From Rutpela maculata (taxonomy: Eukaryota; Arthropoda; Insecta; Coleoptera; Cerambycidae): a stretch of 64,000 nucleotides of DNA. Shown piece after piece: positions 35,038 to 46,331 of the stretch (positions are counted from its first letter, which is position 1; every line of letters starts with the position of its first letter). The stretch lies in contig OW386285.2 in assembly GCA_936432065.2 (NCBI GenBank), positions 177,921,984 to 177,985,983 of the forward strand, in the 5' to 3' direction. Both the position numbers and the translations under genes were made by a program. The notes under the pieces are model-generated. The model was not told where the DNA came from, did no database searches, and worked only from the letters and a program-made list of their open reading frames with translations.

Positions 35038-36727
35038 AGGAGACTGCTACTACATGGGATCTGTTCGCAAAACTATTTTGTACATAGTTTTCCAGAAACA
35101 CCAAGTGATCCTGGGTCAGCAATTTTTTATTTTCAAGATGCCAAATTAATCTAAGGTTAATCATTTTCTCCATTATTTTGCTGAGGCAACAGGTGAGCGA
35201 GATGGGTCGATAGCTGGGCGGATATTGAGGGTCTTTACCCGGCTTAAGAATGGGGATAGTTATTGCCTCTCGCCATTTATCTGAATAAATCCCTGTTGTC
35301 CATATTTGGTTAAATAGTTCTAGGAGTTTTTCTTTTTCAGAGTTTGGCATGTGTATAATGAAGTCATATGGGATGGTATCTGGACCTGGTGCTGAGGATT
35401 TTCTAACTGGAGCTAAAGCATTCTCCATCTCTTCAATAGAGAATGGAGTGTTATATGGAGATGTGGTAGCTTCAGAAAAGTCTAGATTGGTTTCCAAGTC
35501 ATTTTTAATTTGTAAGAATGTTGGATCACAGTTGTTATTACTACTTATGTTGTAAAAATATCTACCCAAGACATCGGGTAGTTCCCTTGGGTCAGATATT
35601 ACTTGATCGTTCTCGATTAGTACCGGAGAGGTTTCTGAAAAATTTGTACCACGGATTTTCCTTATTTTACTCCATATATCAGTTGTAGAAGTGGTATTGG
35701 TAATAGAGGAGACATATTGGTGCCACGAAGATCGCTTGCTTTCCAATATAATTCGACGGGCCTTGGCTCTGGCTTGCTTAAACTGTATCATATTTTCTGT
35801 AGTTGGATAGCGTTTAAATCTATTTAGTGCTTTCTTTTTGTTTTTAATTGCAGTACGTATGTTTTCGTTCCACCAGGGTACACAGTTTCTGGGGCGGTAT
35901 CCATTAGACATTGGCACATGTCGATTTGCAGTACTGAGGATGGCTTGTGTAAGTCTATCAACTGTTATATTAATGTCATTTCCAGTTTCTGGAAGTTCTA
36001 AATTTTCACTGTAGGAATTCCAGTCGGCTTGATGTAATTGCCATTTTCTAATATTAGAAGGGTGAGCACCATTATGGTTAAAGATCTCAATACATATTGG
36101 GTGGTGATCAGTGAATAGGTGTTCATTAAGCACATTCCAGCGTAGCCGCGTTGCTAAAGTAGGAGAACTCATTGACAAATCTATGCAGGAAAAATTTCTT
36201 GATCTGGAGTTTAAGTAAGTTCCTTCTCCCGTGTTCAGAAGTATGGCATCTATCTCGTCGATAAATTGCTCAATTATTCTTCCACGTGCGTCTATTCGGT
36301 TTGAGCCCCATATTGGATTGTGTGCATTGAAATCTCCAGTAATAAGGTAAGGTATAGGTAAATGAGATGCAATATTTATCAAATCATTGATGTTCCAATC
36401 GAAATCTGGTAAGTATATGTTGCAGATTACCATCTTACAAGGATATTCAATTTGGACTGCAATTGTTTGCAAGTTCGATTGTATGTGTATTTCCTTCGCA
36501 GGAATATTATTTTTGACGTATATGGCAACGCCTCCTCGAGCTCTAAGATTTGGAACTACATCTTTTCTATAAGCTTTGTATCCTCGTAAGTTAAAGGATT
36601 CCCCAGGAGTGAAGTGTGTCTCTTGTAGACACACTGCTAGGGGAGAGATTTCCAGCATTAAACTTTTTAATTCTGCATAGTGAGTTTTACATCCATTACA
36701 ATTCCATTGTAGAATTTTTTCAGCCAT
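34997..36727 (-). pseudogene. LINE ORF2, first part: AP-like endonuclease and RT fingers
   Basis: 576 readable residues starting MAEKILQWNCNG. Residues about 1-220 are the APE-type endonuclease: LQET, ARGGVAIYV, GDFNAHNPIW, SCIDLSMSS and TDHHPICIE are the usual metal and phosphate-binding blocks. The RT follows with SAPGPDTIPYD, PILKPGKD, YRPISLTCCLSKIMEKM and FDLEKAYD. The last contains the first catalytic Asp of the RT. The frame ends at WRL just after FDLEKAYDLT, where a 1-2 base shift near 35,000-35,010 moves the reading to the other frame. ORF1 ends 17 bases upstream of this start. Confidence 0.85.
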
Positions 36728-36743
36728 TTTTGATAATTGTAAT

Positions 36744-38189
36744 TTAAATCTCTAAATCCGCTTCATTTTTCGTAGGTTTTTTGGATTTCCCTTTTTTCCG
36801 TCCAGGTTTACGATTTATGTTTCCTTTATTTGATTCTTGTGATTGGGCAGTTTGATCATCAGATTCGTCAGATGCTTCAGTGGGTGACTTGCTAGCTTTT
36901 CTTTTATCCCTACTTTGAGTCGAAGAGTCTGAAGCATATGATCGAGTTATTGGTCTATTCGGGAGTTTTGGCATCAGAGGTAGTAGAGTAGATGGTTGCA
37001 TTTCTGAGGCACTAGGTTTGCTTGATTTATTTTTGTCAATTAAAGCAGTACATATTTTTGTAATCTCGGGAATCATTTGGGCGATAATTTCTTTAATATT
37101 AAGTGCTGGTGGTGAAGAAGTCGCAGCAACTGTAGCATAAGATACAGAGTTAGACGGAGCATTTGCTTTAATTTTCCTTTTTGCCTCCATATATGGAATT
37201 TTCTCCAATACCTTCATTTTCTGAATGGCAGCTTCTTCTTTGAATATTGGACAATTCTTGGATCGTGCGTAATGTTCCCCTCCACAATTAATACATATAA
37301 TAGGATCATCACAGGGAGTGCCCTCATGCGGTGTTCTACCACAAATACAAACTGGTGCTTTATCACAACTAATCCTGGAGTGTCCCAATTTTTGACAGTT
37401 GTAGCATCTGAGTGGTGGTGGAATATATGGCCGCACAGGAAGAGAGTAGTATATACCAGCTTTGACCTTGTCTGGTAATTTTGTCGAATTGAACGTTAAT
37501 ATTAATGATGCTGTTTCAATTGAAACACCCTCTTTTCTAGTCATAATTCTCTTTACATCTACAACTCCTTGGCTCTTTAAATTTTCCAATATTTCTGTTA
37601 TAGAACAGTTCAATAAATCTCTACATGTAACAACTCCTTTACTAAAATTTAGCGTTATGTGGGGGGTAACCTCAACATGGTATTCATGGAATTTCTTAAG
37701 CGATAATAATTTCTTAGATTGAACTGAAGTATTAGTTTCAATCAGCAAACCTTCTTTCGTTTTCCTAACTGATTTTACATTTCCTACAACTCCACTTAAT
37801 ACTTTTTCAATTAAAAAGGGATTAACTTTCGTAAAATCCCCCTCTTTTCTTTTCACGATCAAGAAGCGCGGAGAGATTTCCGCAACCCCTTGACTTAACA
37901 ACCTTTGTGGCATGACAAAGTCATGTTTATTTCTTGCGGTAGTAGAATTACGTGAAGTACCGACGCCGCTCGCTTCGCCGTCATTCACGGAGTGCTGTAG
38001 CATGTCCATTGCAGACCCAGCATCGCGATCTGCAGTAAGGGCTGTTTCTCTTCGACTGCCCGACGAAGCATCCGAGGCTGTGCCTATTTTTGACATCAGA
38101 CCATGAAATCCCCGTTGTCGCCGGGGCACACGCCCAGTTAACGCCAGGGTGGCGAACCGTTCGGGACCCACTACCGTAGGGCCACTCAT
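36744..38189 (-). CDS. LINE ORF1, gag-like nucleic-acid-binding protein
   Basis: Intact 481-residue frame. The N-terminal 95 residues are low complexity. Residues about 100-250 form the conserved middle part seen in I/Jockey-group ORF1 proteins. Three zinc knuckles follow: C262-x2-C-x4-H-x4-C275, C281-x-C-x4-H-x4-C293 and C299-x2-C-x3-H-x6-C313. The C-terminus is Lys/Ser-rich and acidic, ending PTKNEADLEI. It binds the element RNA in ribonucleoprotein particles. The stop is 17 bases before ORF2, a spacing that suits termination-reinitiation. The ATG at 38,187-38,189 is the first one giving the full frame. Confidence 0.85.
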   Translation of the reverse strand: MSGPTVVGPERFATLALTGRVPRRQRGFHGLMSKIGTASDASSGSRRETALTADRDAGSAMDMLQHSVNDGEASGVGTSRNSTTARNKHDFVMPQRLLSQGVAEISPRFLIVKRKEGDFTKVNPFLIEKVLSGVVGNVKSVRKTKEGLLIETNTSVQSKKLLSLKKFHEYHVEVTPHITLNFSKGVVTCRDLLNCSITEILENLKSQGVVDVKRIMTRKEGVSIETASLILTFNSTKLPDKVKAGIYYSLPVRPYIPPPLRCYNCQKLGHSRISCDKAPVCICGRTPHEGTPCDDPIICINCGGEHYARSKNCPIFKEEAAIQKMKVLEKIPYMEAKRKIKANAPSNSVSYATVAATSSPPALNIKEIIAQMIPEITKICTALIDKNKSSKPSASEMQPSTLLPLMPKLPNRPITRSYASDSSTQSRDKRKASKSPTEASDESDDQTAQSQESNKGNINRKPGRKKGKSKKPTKNEADLEI

Positions 38190-38995
38190 CCCATCAGCAC
38201 GGTTAACACCTTAGGATTACGTGGAATATGATTAAGTATATAGGGTAGGACTTTCACAGGACGTTCTAGGGATAGGTAAGTAGAGGAAGATTGGGGTAAA
38301 TTAGGAAGATGCAGTGAAGGTGGGGGTAGGAATATGCGGTGGGACAGCGGACAGCTGCTCCAGTTAGTCGCCTTGTACGACAGGCAGGATATTCCTTGGG
38401 GCTATTCTTTGTACACCCGGCACCCACACGGGGGTCCAGAGATCGTTTACTTTCAGTCCTATGCATCTGTTGGACATACTTTTAAAATTAGGTTTATCTT
38501 CTGTAAAATTTTCTGCCGAATCCATTTCCGGAGAGCGATTTGCGATACAATCTTGCGTTCATCCCCTATATTAATTTTTCACCCCTTTTCGGCGATACAC
38601 GATATTTAACATTTTTCAGATATATCTCGTGTTATCTCGGAAACTATAAAATCTACAAGGATCAAATTTTAGACGAAGATTAAATAATGTATGGCGATTA
38701 CGATAGCTGTACTAAAATGATACTTTGATTATTGATCTTCTAAGAAAAAAATAAAAACTGCGGGGTTGCTAAAATATTGTAAGGAAAAATATAGCATCTA
38801 GGTACTTTTTCTATATGTAGAAATATTATATCAGTTATGTGAGCAGTATTGTAGTGGAAATATCAAATTTAATTTTAGTGAAAAAATTTTTACAATCGGA
38901 TCAGTCTGGCTGAAGATGTAAATTATTTAGTATCGTAGAACTTAGCGCGCGATATGATCTTCACACAAGAATATAGCGCTTAAGTTTTGTAACAT

Positions 38996-39138
38996 ATAGG
39001 TAAATTCGGGTTCTGAAAATTACTAGTCTGAGAACTGTCATGAATTTGTGCAGTTCCAAATCCGAACACGTGAAAAGCAACTGCGCAAACTCTTGACAGT
39101 TCTTGGATGGTAATTTTCATAACACGAATTTACCTATA
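38996..39138. promoter_or_regulatory. imperfect palindrome before the XPG-like gene
   Basis: ATAGGTAAATTCG... at 38,996-39,040 is the inverse of 39,094-39,138, with pairs GAACTGTCA/TGACAGTTC, GAAAATTAC/GTAATTTTC and TAGGTAAATTCG/CGAATTTACCTA. It ends seven bases before the preferred ATG at 39,145 and overlaps the earlier ATG at 39,103, so it probably lies in the promoter or leader. A binding-site array or a remnant of another insertion are both possible. Confidence 0.5.
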
Positions 39139-40475
39139 AAGAACATGAATTTCTCGAAGTGCATACTTTGTCAGAAAGACGGGAGTGAAACTTTACAAAA
39201 TGTGACTAGTGTTGGATGCAAAACATTATTGAGTGAAAAAGCAGACATACCGGATGCTCTAAAAATGGAATTGTCGAATATTTCAGACTTTATTAATAAA
39301 AAAACCTCTGTGGCACGGTGCATGTAGACGGAAGTTTACTAAGGAAACCTATATATCAAAAAAGTCTGATGATATTGCTGATAAAGAACATTTTAAAATG
39401 AAAATCAGGAGCAACACTGATAAATTTATCGCAAAACAAATGTGTTTGTTTTGCAGAAATGATTCCTGAGTGGAAGTTGTTTATTTCGAACCCTAAAAAT
39501 AAACAGAATCTGCAAAATTATATTGCTACGAAATGTTTGACCCATCACCACATTTTGGGAAATGATCTTACGTTAATAACTGCGGGAATGCTCTTCGATG
39601 GAACAGCAACGACTTTATCAACTGTTGATTCTTCTGTAATTTTAAACGATGACCTATTTTCTGGCCATGAGGAAGCAGATACAAGAATATTTGCAATAAT
39701 GAAATATGCTGTGGATACTTTTGCTTATGATAGGGCAGTATTGGTTGCTAATGATACAGATATCTTTGTACTGTCATTGTACTTCGCTACAAAATTTCCT
39801 ATTGAATTATGGTTAATCCGATCAGATAGCTATGTATTATCTAATAAAATCATTGAAGAATTATCAGTACATGCTGCAAAGTCATTGTCGTATGTTGCAA
39901 GTCAGCTTTTAGCAGCTTATGTACTCGGCGGTTGTGACGGTACAAGTTATCCGTTCAAGAAGGACAAAAAAACAGTACTTAAGACTCTCTTGCGAAACAT
40001 TAACGCTAATGAAATGGTTTCTTTAGCGCAATACCCTCAGAAAGCGGATGTTTTTCAATTTACGGCAGCAGCTTCTTACTTTTTCAAATGCTTGTATGGT
40101 CGTCCCAATTTTGAAGATAGTTTAGATCATTTACGAGCACATTTATCTAAAAACTGCAAAATGAATTTGAGGACGTTGCCACCTACTGAGGATGCCTTCA
40201 TTCAGCATGCAGAACGAAGTGCCTATACAATATTTTTATGGGAAAATGCTAGTAATCCGTCCCCTGAATTACTGAATATTCATGAATATGGTTGGAAAAT
40301 AGAGCACAACATTTTCATTCCCATCATGATCACAAAACACCCGAAACTGGAACAAATGGATGTGACAACCTGCAAGTGTAAAAATAATAGCTGCAGTATT
40401 AGGTGTTGTTGTAAAAAACTAGGACTTGATTGCATAATAAGCTGCATATGCATGGGAAATTGTAAATCTGAATAG
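39103..40475 (+). pseudogene. XPG/FEN1-like transposon protein, best copy, with an internal deletion
   Basis: Two parts. The N-terminal part (ATG 39,103, better 39,145 giving MNFSKCILCQ) has a C-x2-C pair. A frameshift near 39,315 then moves to WHGACRRKFT, the matching H-x2-C, and CLFC near 39,450. The main frame, 39,459-40,475 (338 residues), carries HEEADT at residues 70-75, ANDTDIFVL at 97-105, LGGCDGTS at 156-163, RTLPPTEDA near 245, and a Cys-rich tail in the last 40 residues with CKCK, CCCKKLGLDC and CICMGNC. Acidic pairs followed by GCD recall the FEN1/XPG two-metal nuclease core with its helix-two-turn-helix. Other copies have DTTS and GIGKK at the third site, where this one has DGTS and KDKK. 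A large middle part seems deleted. Confidence 0.65.
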
Positions 40476-40486
40476 AGTATTTATTG

Positions 40487-40492
40487 AATAAA
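40487..40492 (+). promoter_or_regulatory. candidate polyadenylation signal
   Basis: AATAAA only 12 bases after the stop of the XPG-like protein, inside the same transposon. Confidence 0.4.
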
Positions 40493-41515
40493 ATATTTTT
40501 AATCTATTTACATAGATAGCTTCTTCCTGTACGACATTAAATAATGAGTTGAATTAAATTTCAACTGTTTGGTATATACGCAAATAAATATATTCCCCAT
40601 ACAGAATAAATAATTGTATTTAAAATTATTGATTAATTTACTTTACATATTTGTTAATCATCAAAAAAAAATATTGTTTAGATATTCAGCAAATCAAATT
40701 TTTTACAATTCTTTATTCATTATTCATTATGAAATTGTATATCGTTTCTTTTTTTAATTTTGCCAAGAAAGTGATGGGTTTTAATAAATCATTTTATTTA
40801 TAATAATTTTTTAGAACTTGCTACTAAAATATATGTTTATACGAAGAGTTTGTTAATTGGCGCTTATATATGAGACGAAATATTCCTGATTCATTTGCTA
40901 TTTCAATCGTATTCAAATAATGCCTTGCGATGTCGAATGATGCGAAGGGCGCGTTCTACCACAGTTTACAACACTTTATGCATGTGCGATCAAAGCGCAG
41001 GGTGTCGCTCCCGATACTAAATAATTTATATCTTCCGCCAGACTGATCCGATTGTAAAATTTTTTTCACTAAAATTAAATTTGATATTTCCACTACAATA
41101 CTGCTCACACAACTGATATAATATTTCTACACATAGAAAAAGTACCTCAATGCTACATTTTTCCTTACAATATTTCAGCATCCCCGCAGTTTTTATTTTT
41201 TTCTTAGAAGATCAATAATCAAAGTATCATTTCAGTACAGCTATCGTAATCGCCATACATTATATAATCTTCGTCTAAAATTTGATCCTTGTAGATTTTA
41301 TAGTTTCCGAGATAACACGAGATATATCTGAAAAATGTTAAATATCGTATATCGCCGAAAAGGGGATGAACGCAAGCTTGTATCGAAAATAGCCCTCCGG
41401 AAATGGATTCGGCAGAAAATTTTACACAAGATAGACCTAATTTTAAAAGTATGTCCAACAGATGCATAGCAATGAAGAAGTAAGCGGAATTTAGATTACT
41501 GGATCCCTATCCTAG

Positions 41516-42153
41516 CAGAGCAGGAATGATTGAAAATTCAGTAGAATCGTGCACTTTGTGTCAAGTCTTTGAAATTTGGTATAGTCTTACGTATGATCTT
41601 AAGATTTTAGGAAACCATGGCAAGCAATTTGTGCGTGACCTCTGGTGGCCTATTTGCTATAAATCCAATATGGCCTGTATTGGTATTTTTAATAGATGAG
41701 CTTCTATTAGACACAAAATCTTGAGTAATACCACTTTTTATAGGTTCTGATAAAATCAGATGATATTCAGTTAAGCCTATTAGAATATAGAAATACGCCA
41801 GTTTCTGGGTTGAATTTAACACCCTCGCAAATTTTGAGGGGTAGAATGCTGAAATCTAAGCTCCCTATGAGTAGCAACAAAATGGTTCCTAAAAGTTACA
41901 ATAACACCTTACTGAAACAAAAAATTGAAAATAAAAAAAGTTAGATAAAATATTTTATGATAGAACTTCGAAAACTAGATTAGATTTTCAAGAGGGAGAG
42001 AATGTAATGTTACGAAAGAAAGATGTATGGGTTCCAGCAAGAGTAGAGAGCAAGTTAGAAAGTCCTAGGTCTTACATGGTTAGAGATGAACATAATAATT
42101 TATACAGACGTAACAGTGTATTCTTGAGAAAATCTTATAATAAGTATTTATAA
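41516..42153 (+). pseudogene. Gypsy-type integrase C-terminal relic
   Basis: At 41,520-41,565 ENSVESCTLCQ recalls the end of the H2C2 zinc finger of retroelement integrases. From about 41,760 the reading LLEYRNTPVSGLNLTPSQIL, then GRMLKSKLPM and, after a shift, FQEGENVMLR, WVPARVESKL and YRRNSVFL, matches the end of the catalytic core and the C-terminal domain of Gypsy/Ty3 integrases. The catalytic DDE segment between them is not readable. Stops and shifts are present and no LTR was found. It directly abuts the long-TIR element. Confidence 0.65.
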
Positions 42154-42359
42154 ATTTAGGATGCGAGGAATCCATTTCCCAGGTCTCATTTGTGTTTCAA
42201 AATCAATTTCAAGGTCGTTGCGTATTTTGATGTGAGAGATTAGACATTCAGTGTAATTTATTAATTACAAAATATAAAGAAACATGAATGGTTGACACAA
42301 ATACGATAGAATCTGACGTAAATTACAGCTTTGCATGATATTATATGGTACTTGTTACT

Positions 42360-43470
42360 TCATGTATTATGTGAGTTGTTTGTGCAACCTTCTTGACACT
42401 TGTATAATGGGCTGCAGCGAATCCCGGCTCGATAACATTTACATCTGGCTATGCATGAGACCAAACAACCACAATTAAGTAGCAATGAACATCCATGGCT
42501 TGCATCTGGAAGATCAGTTCAGTAAAGTACCCATTTTTTGGTTCTGCCATTCCATCCATTCCAGATATCAGGCGATTTGGACTGCGACATCTTCCAAATG
42601 AATGTGGTAGTGAGCAGCGCTAGCTTTGTATGCTGAAATAAAGCACGTTGTGATGGTGGTATAGATTCAAGAGACTTCAGGCCTTGGGTAAACATCAACT
42701 TCCTTGCATTATTGACTGAATCTGCACACCAGTTTTTGCTGTACATCAGAATTGTAAAGCGATCAAGATGAGACATGTGCTGTGATTTCGTGAAACTATT
42801 CGGTGTATTTGTGATGTCAATGAACGTGTCAGTGACCTCAGGATAAGCAGCTCATGCATTCCATGCCATCTTTTTACCTATTCCAAACATCGGTGACGTT
42901 ACGCCGCACCTCTTAAATGCATGAAAAAAGAGAAGGGCTTCGGAGCGTTCAGGGCGGTTCAGTCCAAGCTGTTGACAAATGTGATGGATTGGAATCTCTT
43001 TAAAGGTCTTTCCCGATCCAAAACCTATCCATAACTCTGACATATTCAACCATTTGAAGTAATAAATGGTCAGAACAACCACGTCTGTGTCCACTGTGAT
43101 GAAGTACGCTTTGGCATGTCCTTGCTCAGCTGCGTGTTGCAAGTGCAACATCATTTTGGTGTCTGCTTCTTCTTGCTGGCTTGGAGACATGGTTGATATG
43201 TCACCCGTTCTGTTGATCAGTACCTGATTATCCTTTGTGGTGAACAGTTGATACGAGGCACCAGTGGTAAGTTCAGTCAATTTCTCGCTGAGGAAGTTAA
43301 ATAAGTCTTGTATATTATTGGAGTTTGATAAGAATTTAATCCATGCTGAACCTTTTGGTACCTATAGGCGTTTTTGCAGACACTCTAGTTCGACGCCCTG
43401 AAGTGTCACCTCATTTATTCCGGGTCTGTGATTTAAGACTAACCATCATGATATGTGTCCCAGACTGCAT
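42360..43470 (-). pseudogene. relic of XPG-like transposon protein family, longest minus-strand copy
   Basis: Minus strand, in order: VWDTYHD and a charged segment near 43,470-43,400, LFNFLSEKL, then QQEEADTKMMLHLQ (first acidic motif), TVDTDVVVLTIYY (second) and KRCGVTSPMFGIGKK (third; the Asp of GCDTTS is lost). After a stop at about 42,852 come LESIPPSQRALFQH and TTFIWKM, then a Cys-rich tail at 42,510-42,365 with CGCLVSC and CKCYRAGIRC. FGIGKK after the third motif is close to the GIGxK of FEN1-type helix-two-turn-helix segments. Several stops and shifts, so non-functional. Confidence 0.65.
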
Positions 43471-43943
43471 GACTCACTTAAAATGAAGACACCAGTTTTA
43501 CTCAAGTATAGAACAAATTAAGATCTACTTATGACCAGAAAATCGTTCACCTGCTATAAAGGAAAAGCTACCTGCGGTACCAAAATATGAGGAAAAAGAT
43601 TAAAAATCATATTGATTTTTAATCTTACGAACGACGAATTTTACGTAGCCACCACAAATTGCAGAAACTGATGAGCTTATTTAGAGATATCCCTCGTCAA
43701 TAACCAAATCAAATTTTGGTGTATGTACGTTTGTGGCGGATGCATTTTTTAGAATTTCTAACATTCAAAATGTTTTATTTTTTTCAGCATATTTTGGTGC
43801 CGCAGGTGGCTTTGCCTTTATAGCAGATGAATGATTTTCTGGTCATAAGTAGATCCTAATTTGTTCTATACTTGAGTAAAATTTGATTCAAATCGGAAAC
43901 AAAATGAAAAAGTTATAAGGGTATCTTCATTTTAAGTAAGTCA
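43470..43943. mobile_element. foldback MITE with about 120-bp arms
   Basis: Left arm 43,470-43,595 and right arm 43,783-43,943 are inverted copies. Shared blocks are ACTTAAAATGAAGA at the ends, TAGAACAAATTA, ATGACCAGAAAATC and CTATAAAGG. A 40-bp insertion lies in the right arm. It abuts the minus-strand relic at 42,360-43,470. Confidence 0.75.
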
Positions 43944-44339
43944 CACTGAGTATTTAAGGAAATGTATAGATTTCGACAAAATATTACGTTAGTAAATACG
44001 TCCAGTGTTGTAGAATAAAGATTGTTTTGTGACTGTGATTTATTAGCAGACCACAAACCGCTTTGATAGAAATATTCAAAGTACACAATTGATTTTTTTT
44101 TTATTAATTATCGATTTTCACCTTCGAATATCTCGTAAAATATAACACATAGGAAGAAAATGAATATAAACATTCCTGTAGGAAATTTAATTACGTTTAA
44201 TTTTGCATAGATTACATTTTTTCGTACGACGCATCGTTTCCGAGTTATAAGCGGAGAATAGAAAAAAAGGAACCTTTCCACCCTATCTCCCCCTGAAGCG
44301 GCGGTGCTAAGGGAAGGCTAAAGAGAAAAATTTTCCACT

Positions 44340-45230
44340 ACAATCCCCTTTTGGGCATTCATTGATTGGACTATTAGAGGTATTCCACTTCTATGGTTTA
44401 CCTCATACTTAACGAATCGGATGACACAGATGGAGATTTTCAAGACATCTAGACAGGTACTTAAGAAAACTAAGTCTAAACCAGAGGTATTCAAGTATGG
44501 TGTACCACAGAGGTCAGTTCTTAGTCCATTATTTTTTCTTATCTCTCATCCTATATAAATGATATGTCTGCAAGTTTTCCTAGTATAATGTTCTCACTAT
44601 TTGCGGATGACACTAATATTATACTGCATCACAAAAACATTGATTCGCTTTATCTAGGTGCATCAATACTAATGAATAATATATTAGCATGGTTTAAATG
44701 TAACAAACTCATGTTGAACCCTGAAAAGTGATGTAATATTTTGTTCCAAGCGCATCATGCCACCAACATACAAAGAATGTTATCAACAACCAGTGGGAAT
44801 ATAAGACCAGTAGAGATACCAAGTTTTTGAGTATCAACGTAGATTGGTGTCTGAACTGGAAAGTGCACATAAATAACCTAAACGAAAAACTAAGTACAGC
44901 TATCTACGCAGTTAACACTATTAAGCAAAATGTAGGATTTAAAGCTGCTCTTACTCTATAATATTAATATTTTCACAGCATCTTATAGTACAGCATCGAA
45001 TATTGGGGAAACTTTACAACTAGTAATAGCACCTTTGATATGCAGGAAAGAGCAATTCGAATTTTTTAATTTAAAACTAAGGGACTCATGTAGACAATAT
45101 TTTATAGACAACAAAATATTCACTGCAACAAACTTGTATATTTTCAAATTGGCAATAATAATATATAAAAAAAATGAAGCTTAAATAGATTATTGAACGT
45201 ATATAGCTATAATACTAGACACAGTTTTTA
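44340..45230 (+). pseudogene. LINE reverse transcriptase relic
   Basis: Across three frames: HYGIRG-like start, WFTSYLTNR, YGVPQRSVLSPL (RT block with Gly-Val-Pro-Gln), LFADDTNIIL (catalytic ADD), NKLMLNPEK, LSTAIYAVNTIKQ and ASNIGETLQ near the thumb. It is a different LINE lineage from the 32,899-38,434 element (FADD instead of FVDD, different flanks). Many stops; no endonuclease or RNase H is visible. Confidence 0.7.
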
Positions 45231-45234
45231 TAAT

Positions 45235-45530
45235 TTGAATGAATGTTTTGGTGAAAAATTTTCGTATGTAATATCACTAGTGCTTAAAATTTTATCGAAA
45301 ATTTTTTGGAAAGCGTTGTTGCCTGGTAATATAAAGAGTGCAAATTGGCAGTTTATTATCTGATTAAATCCCGACCGCTTTAGCGGGAGGGATTTAATCT
45401 TTAATAATAAACTGCCAATTTGCACGAGTTATATTACCTTTTTGGCAACTTAGCTCGAGCAAAAATTTATAGATAAAATTTAAAAGCACGAGTGGTATTT
45501 GGGGAGAACATTTCACGAATAAATAATTCA
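45235..45530. repeat. hairpin at the end of the RT relic
   Basis: Arms pair around 45,380: GTGCAAATTGGCAGTTTATTA with its inverse, CCCGACCGC/GCGGGAGGG-like tip, and outward GGTAATATAA/TTATATTACC and ACTAGTGCTT/AAGCACGAGT. The right arm sequence (ATAAAATTTAAAAGCACGAG) has a diverged copy at 52,020-52,080. Confidence 0.65.
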
Positions 45531-46331
45531 TTAAGTATATCTTCAATGTTATGTTTTGTAATTAATTGCCTGCAGACGTTTTCTTGTCAGTTTTTAGAGT
45601 TTACTGACCTTCATTTTCAATTTCATCATTTACGTCACATAAAAATGCATTTCGAAAAAAACGACTCATCTAATAAAAAACAAAGTAGGTATAAATGATG
45701 TAATGGCAGTGACAATTAAGATACGTTAAACCATAGATATTGTAACTTATAAACTGGTATTCCTAAAAAAGAGTCCTCTAGCACGCTTCGACCAATCACA
45801 CTACGAGTAAAGCCAGACAATATTGCATTTTACCAATCTCTCGCTTTTACGTTCTAAGTTTGCGGACATGAAATGGTACCGCCATCTAGTAACGCTAGCT
45901 TAACTTGACTGGTGTAAAGAGTGAATTTTTCAAGAATTATTACATTAAAGTGTTTACTAATATATATTTATGTATTTATTCCTTAATTTTAATTTAAGAA
46001 GTTTAATGATTAAGTTAAGGTTTGCTTGTTTAAGTAGAGTGAACTTTAAGTACAACGAATTATAACATATAGTGTGCTACTTAGTACAGTTTTGATTTTC
46101 CGAATACCTGTTTTGTGATGAATTACCATACGTAAGTACATTTGTGTATTTAACATGAAATAATTGATCTGTTTGCTTCGTAGGCACTTGTATTTAATTT
46201 TAGTTGTGAAAATTGTTTTATAATTACGTTAGGTATTATAAGCCATTGAAAGCTGTATATAACTTGTGTCCCGAACCTATAAAGATTCAGCCTTCGCTTT
46301 GGAATTGGAAGTTGTCAGCTTATGTGGTGTT
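45531..46331. other. no recognised feature
   Basis: AT-rich sequence with a short plus-strand frame at 45,492-45,698 and no recognised motif. Confidence 0.45.

Larger units (their letters stand above)
32899..38434 (-). mobile_element. LINE (I/Jockey-group with RNase H), nearly complete
   Basis: Minus-strand non-LTR retrotransposon of 5.5 kb with a 14-bp target duplication TCCAGAGATCGTTT at 32,885-32,898 and 38,435-38,448. The poly(A) tail appears as T residues to 32,916 on the given strand. Layout 5' to 3': 245-bp leader, ORF1 (gag-like), ORF2 with endonuclease, reverse transcriptase, RNase H and a terminal CCHC. RNase H after the RT places it with the I group rather than Jockey proper. Only one frameshift and one stop damage ORF2, so the insertion is fairly recent compared with its surroundings. 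Confidence 0.9.
32880..41508. mobile_element. long-TIR DNA transposon encoding an XPG-like protein, split by a LINE
   Basis: Terminal inverted repeats of about 500 bp. The left is 32,880-32,898 plus 38,449-38,940 and the right is 41,012-41,508. Ends are AGGGATCCAG and CTGGATCCCT. The arms share GCATCTGTTGGACATAC, GGAAATGGATTCGGCAGAAA and TAGAAGATCAATAATCAAAG forms. Without the LINE the element is about 3.1 kb and carries one protein, at 39,103-40,475. No target duplication is clear at the outer ends. Carriage of the family between long inverted arms is the main evidence that this protein is transposon-borne. Confidence 0.7.
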
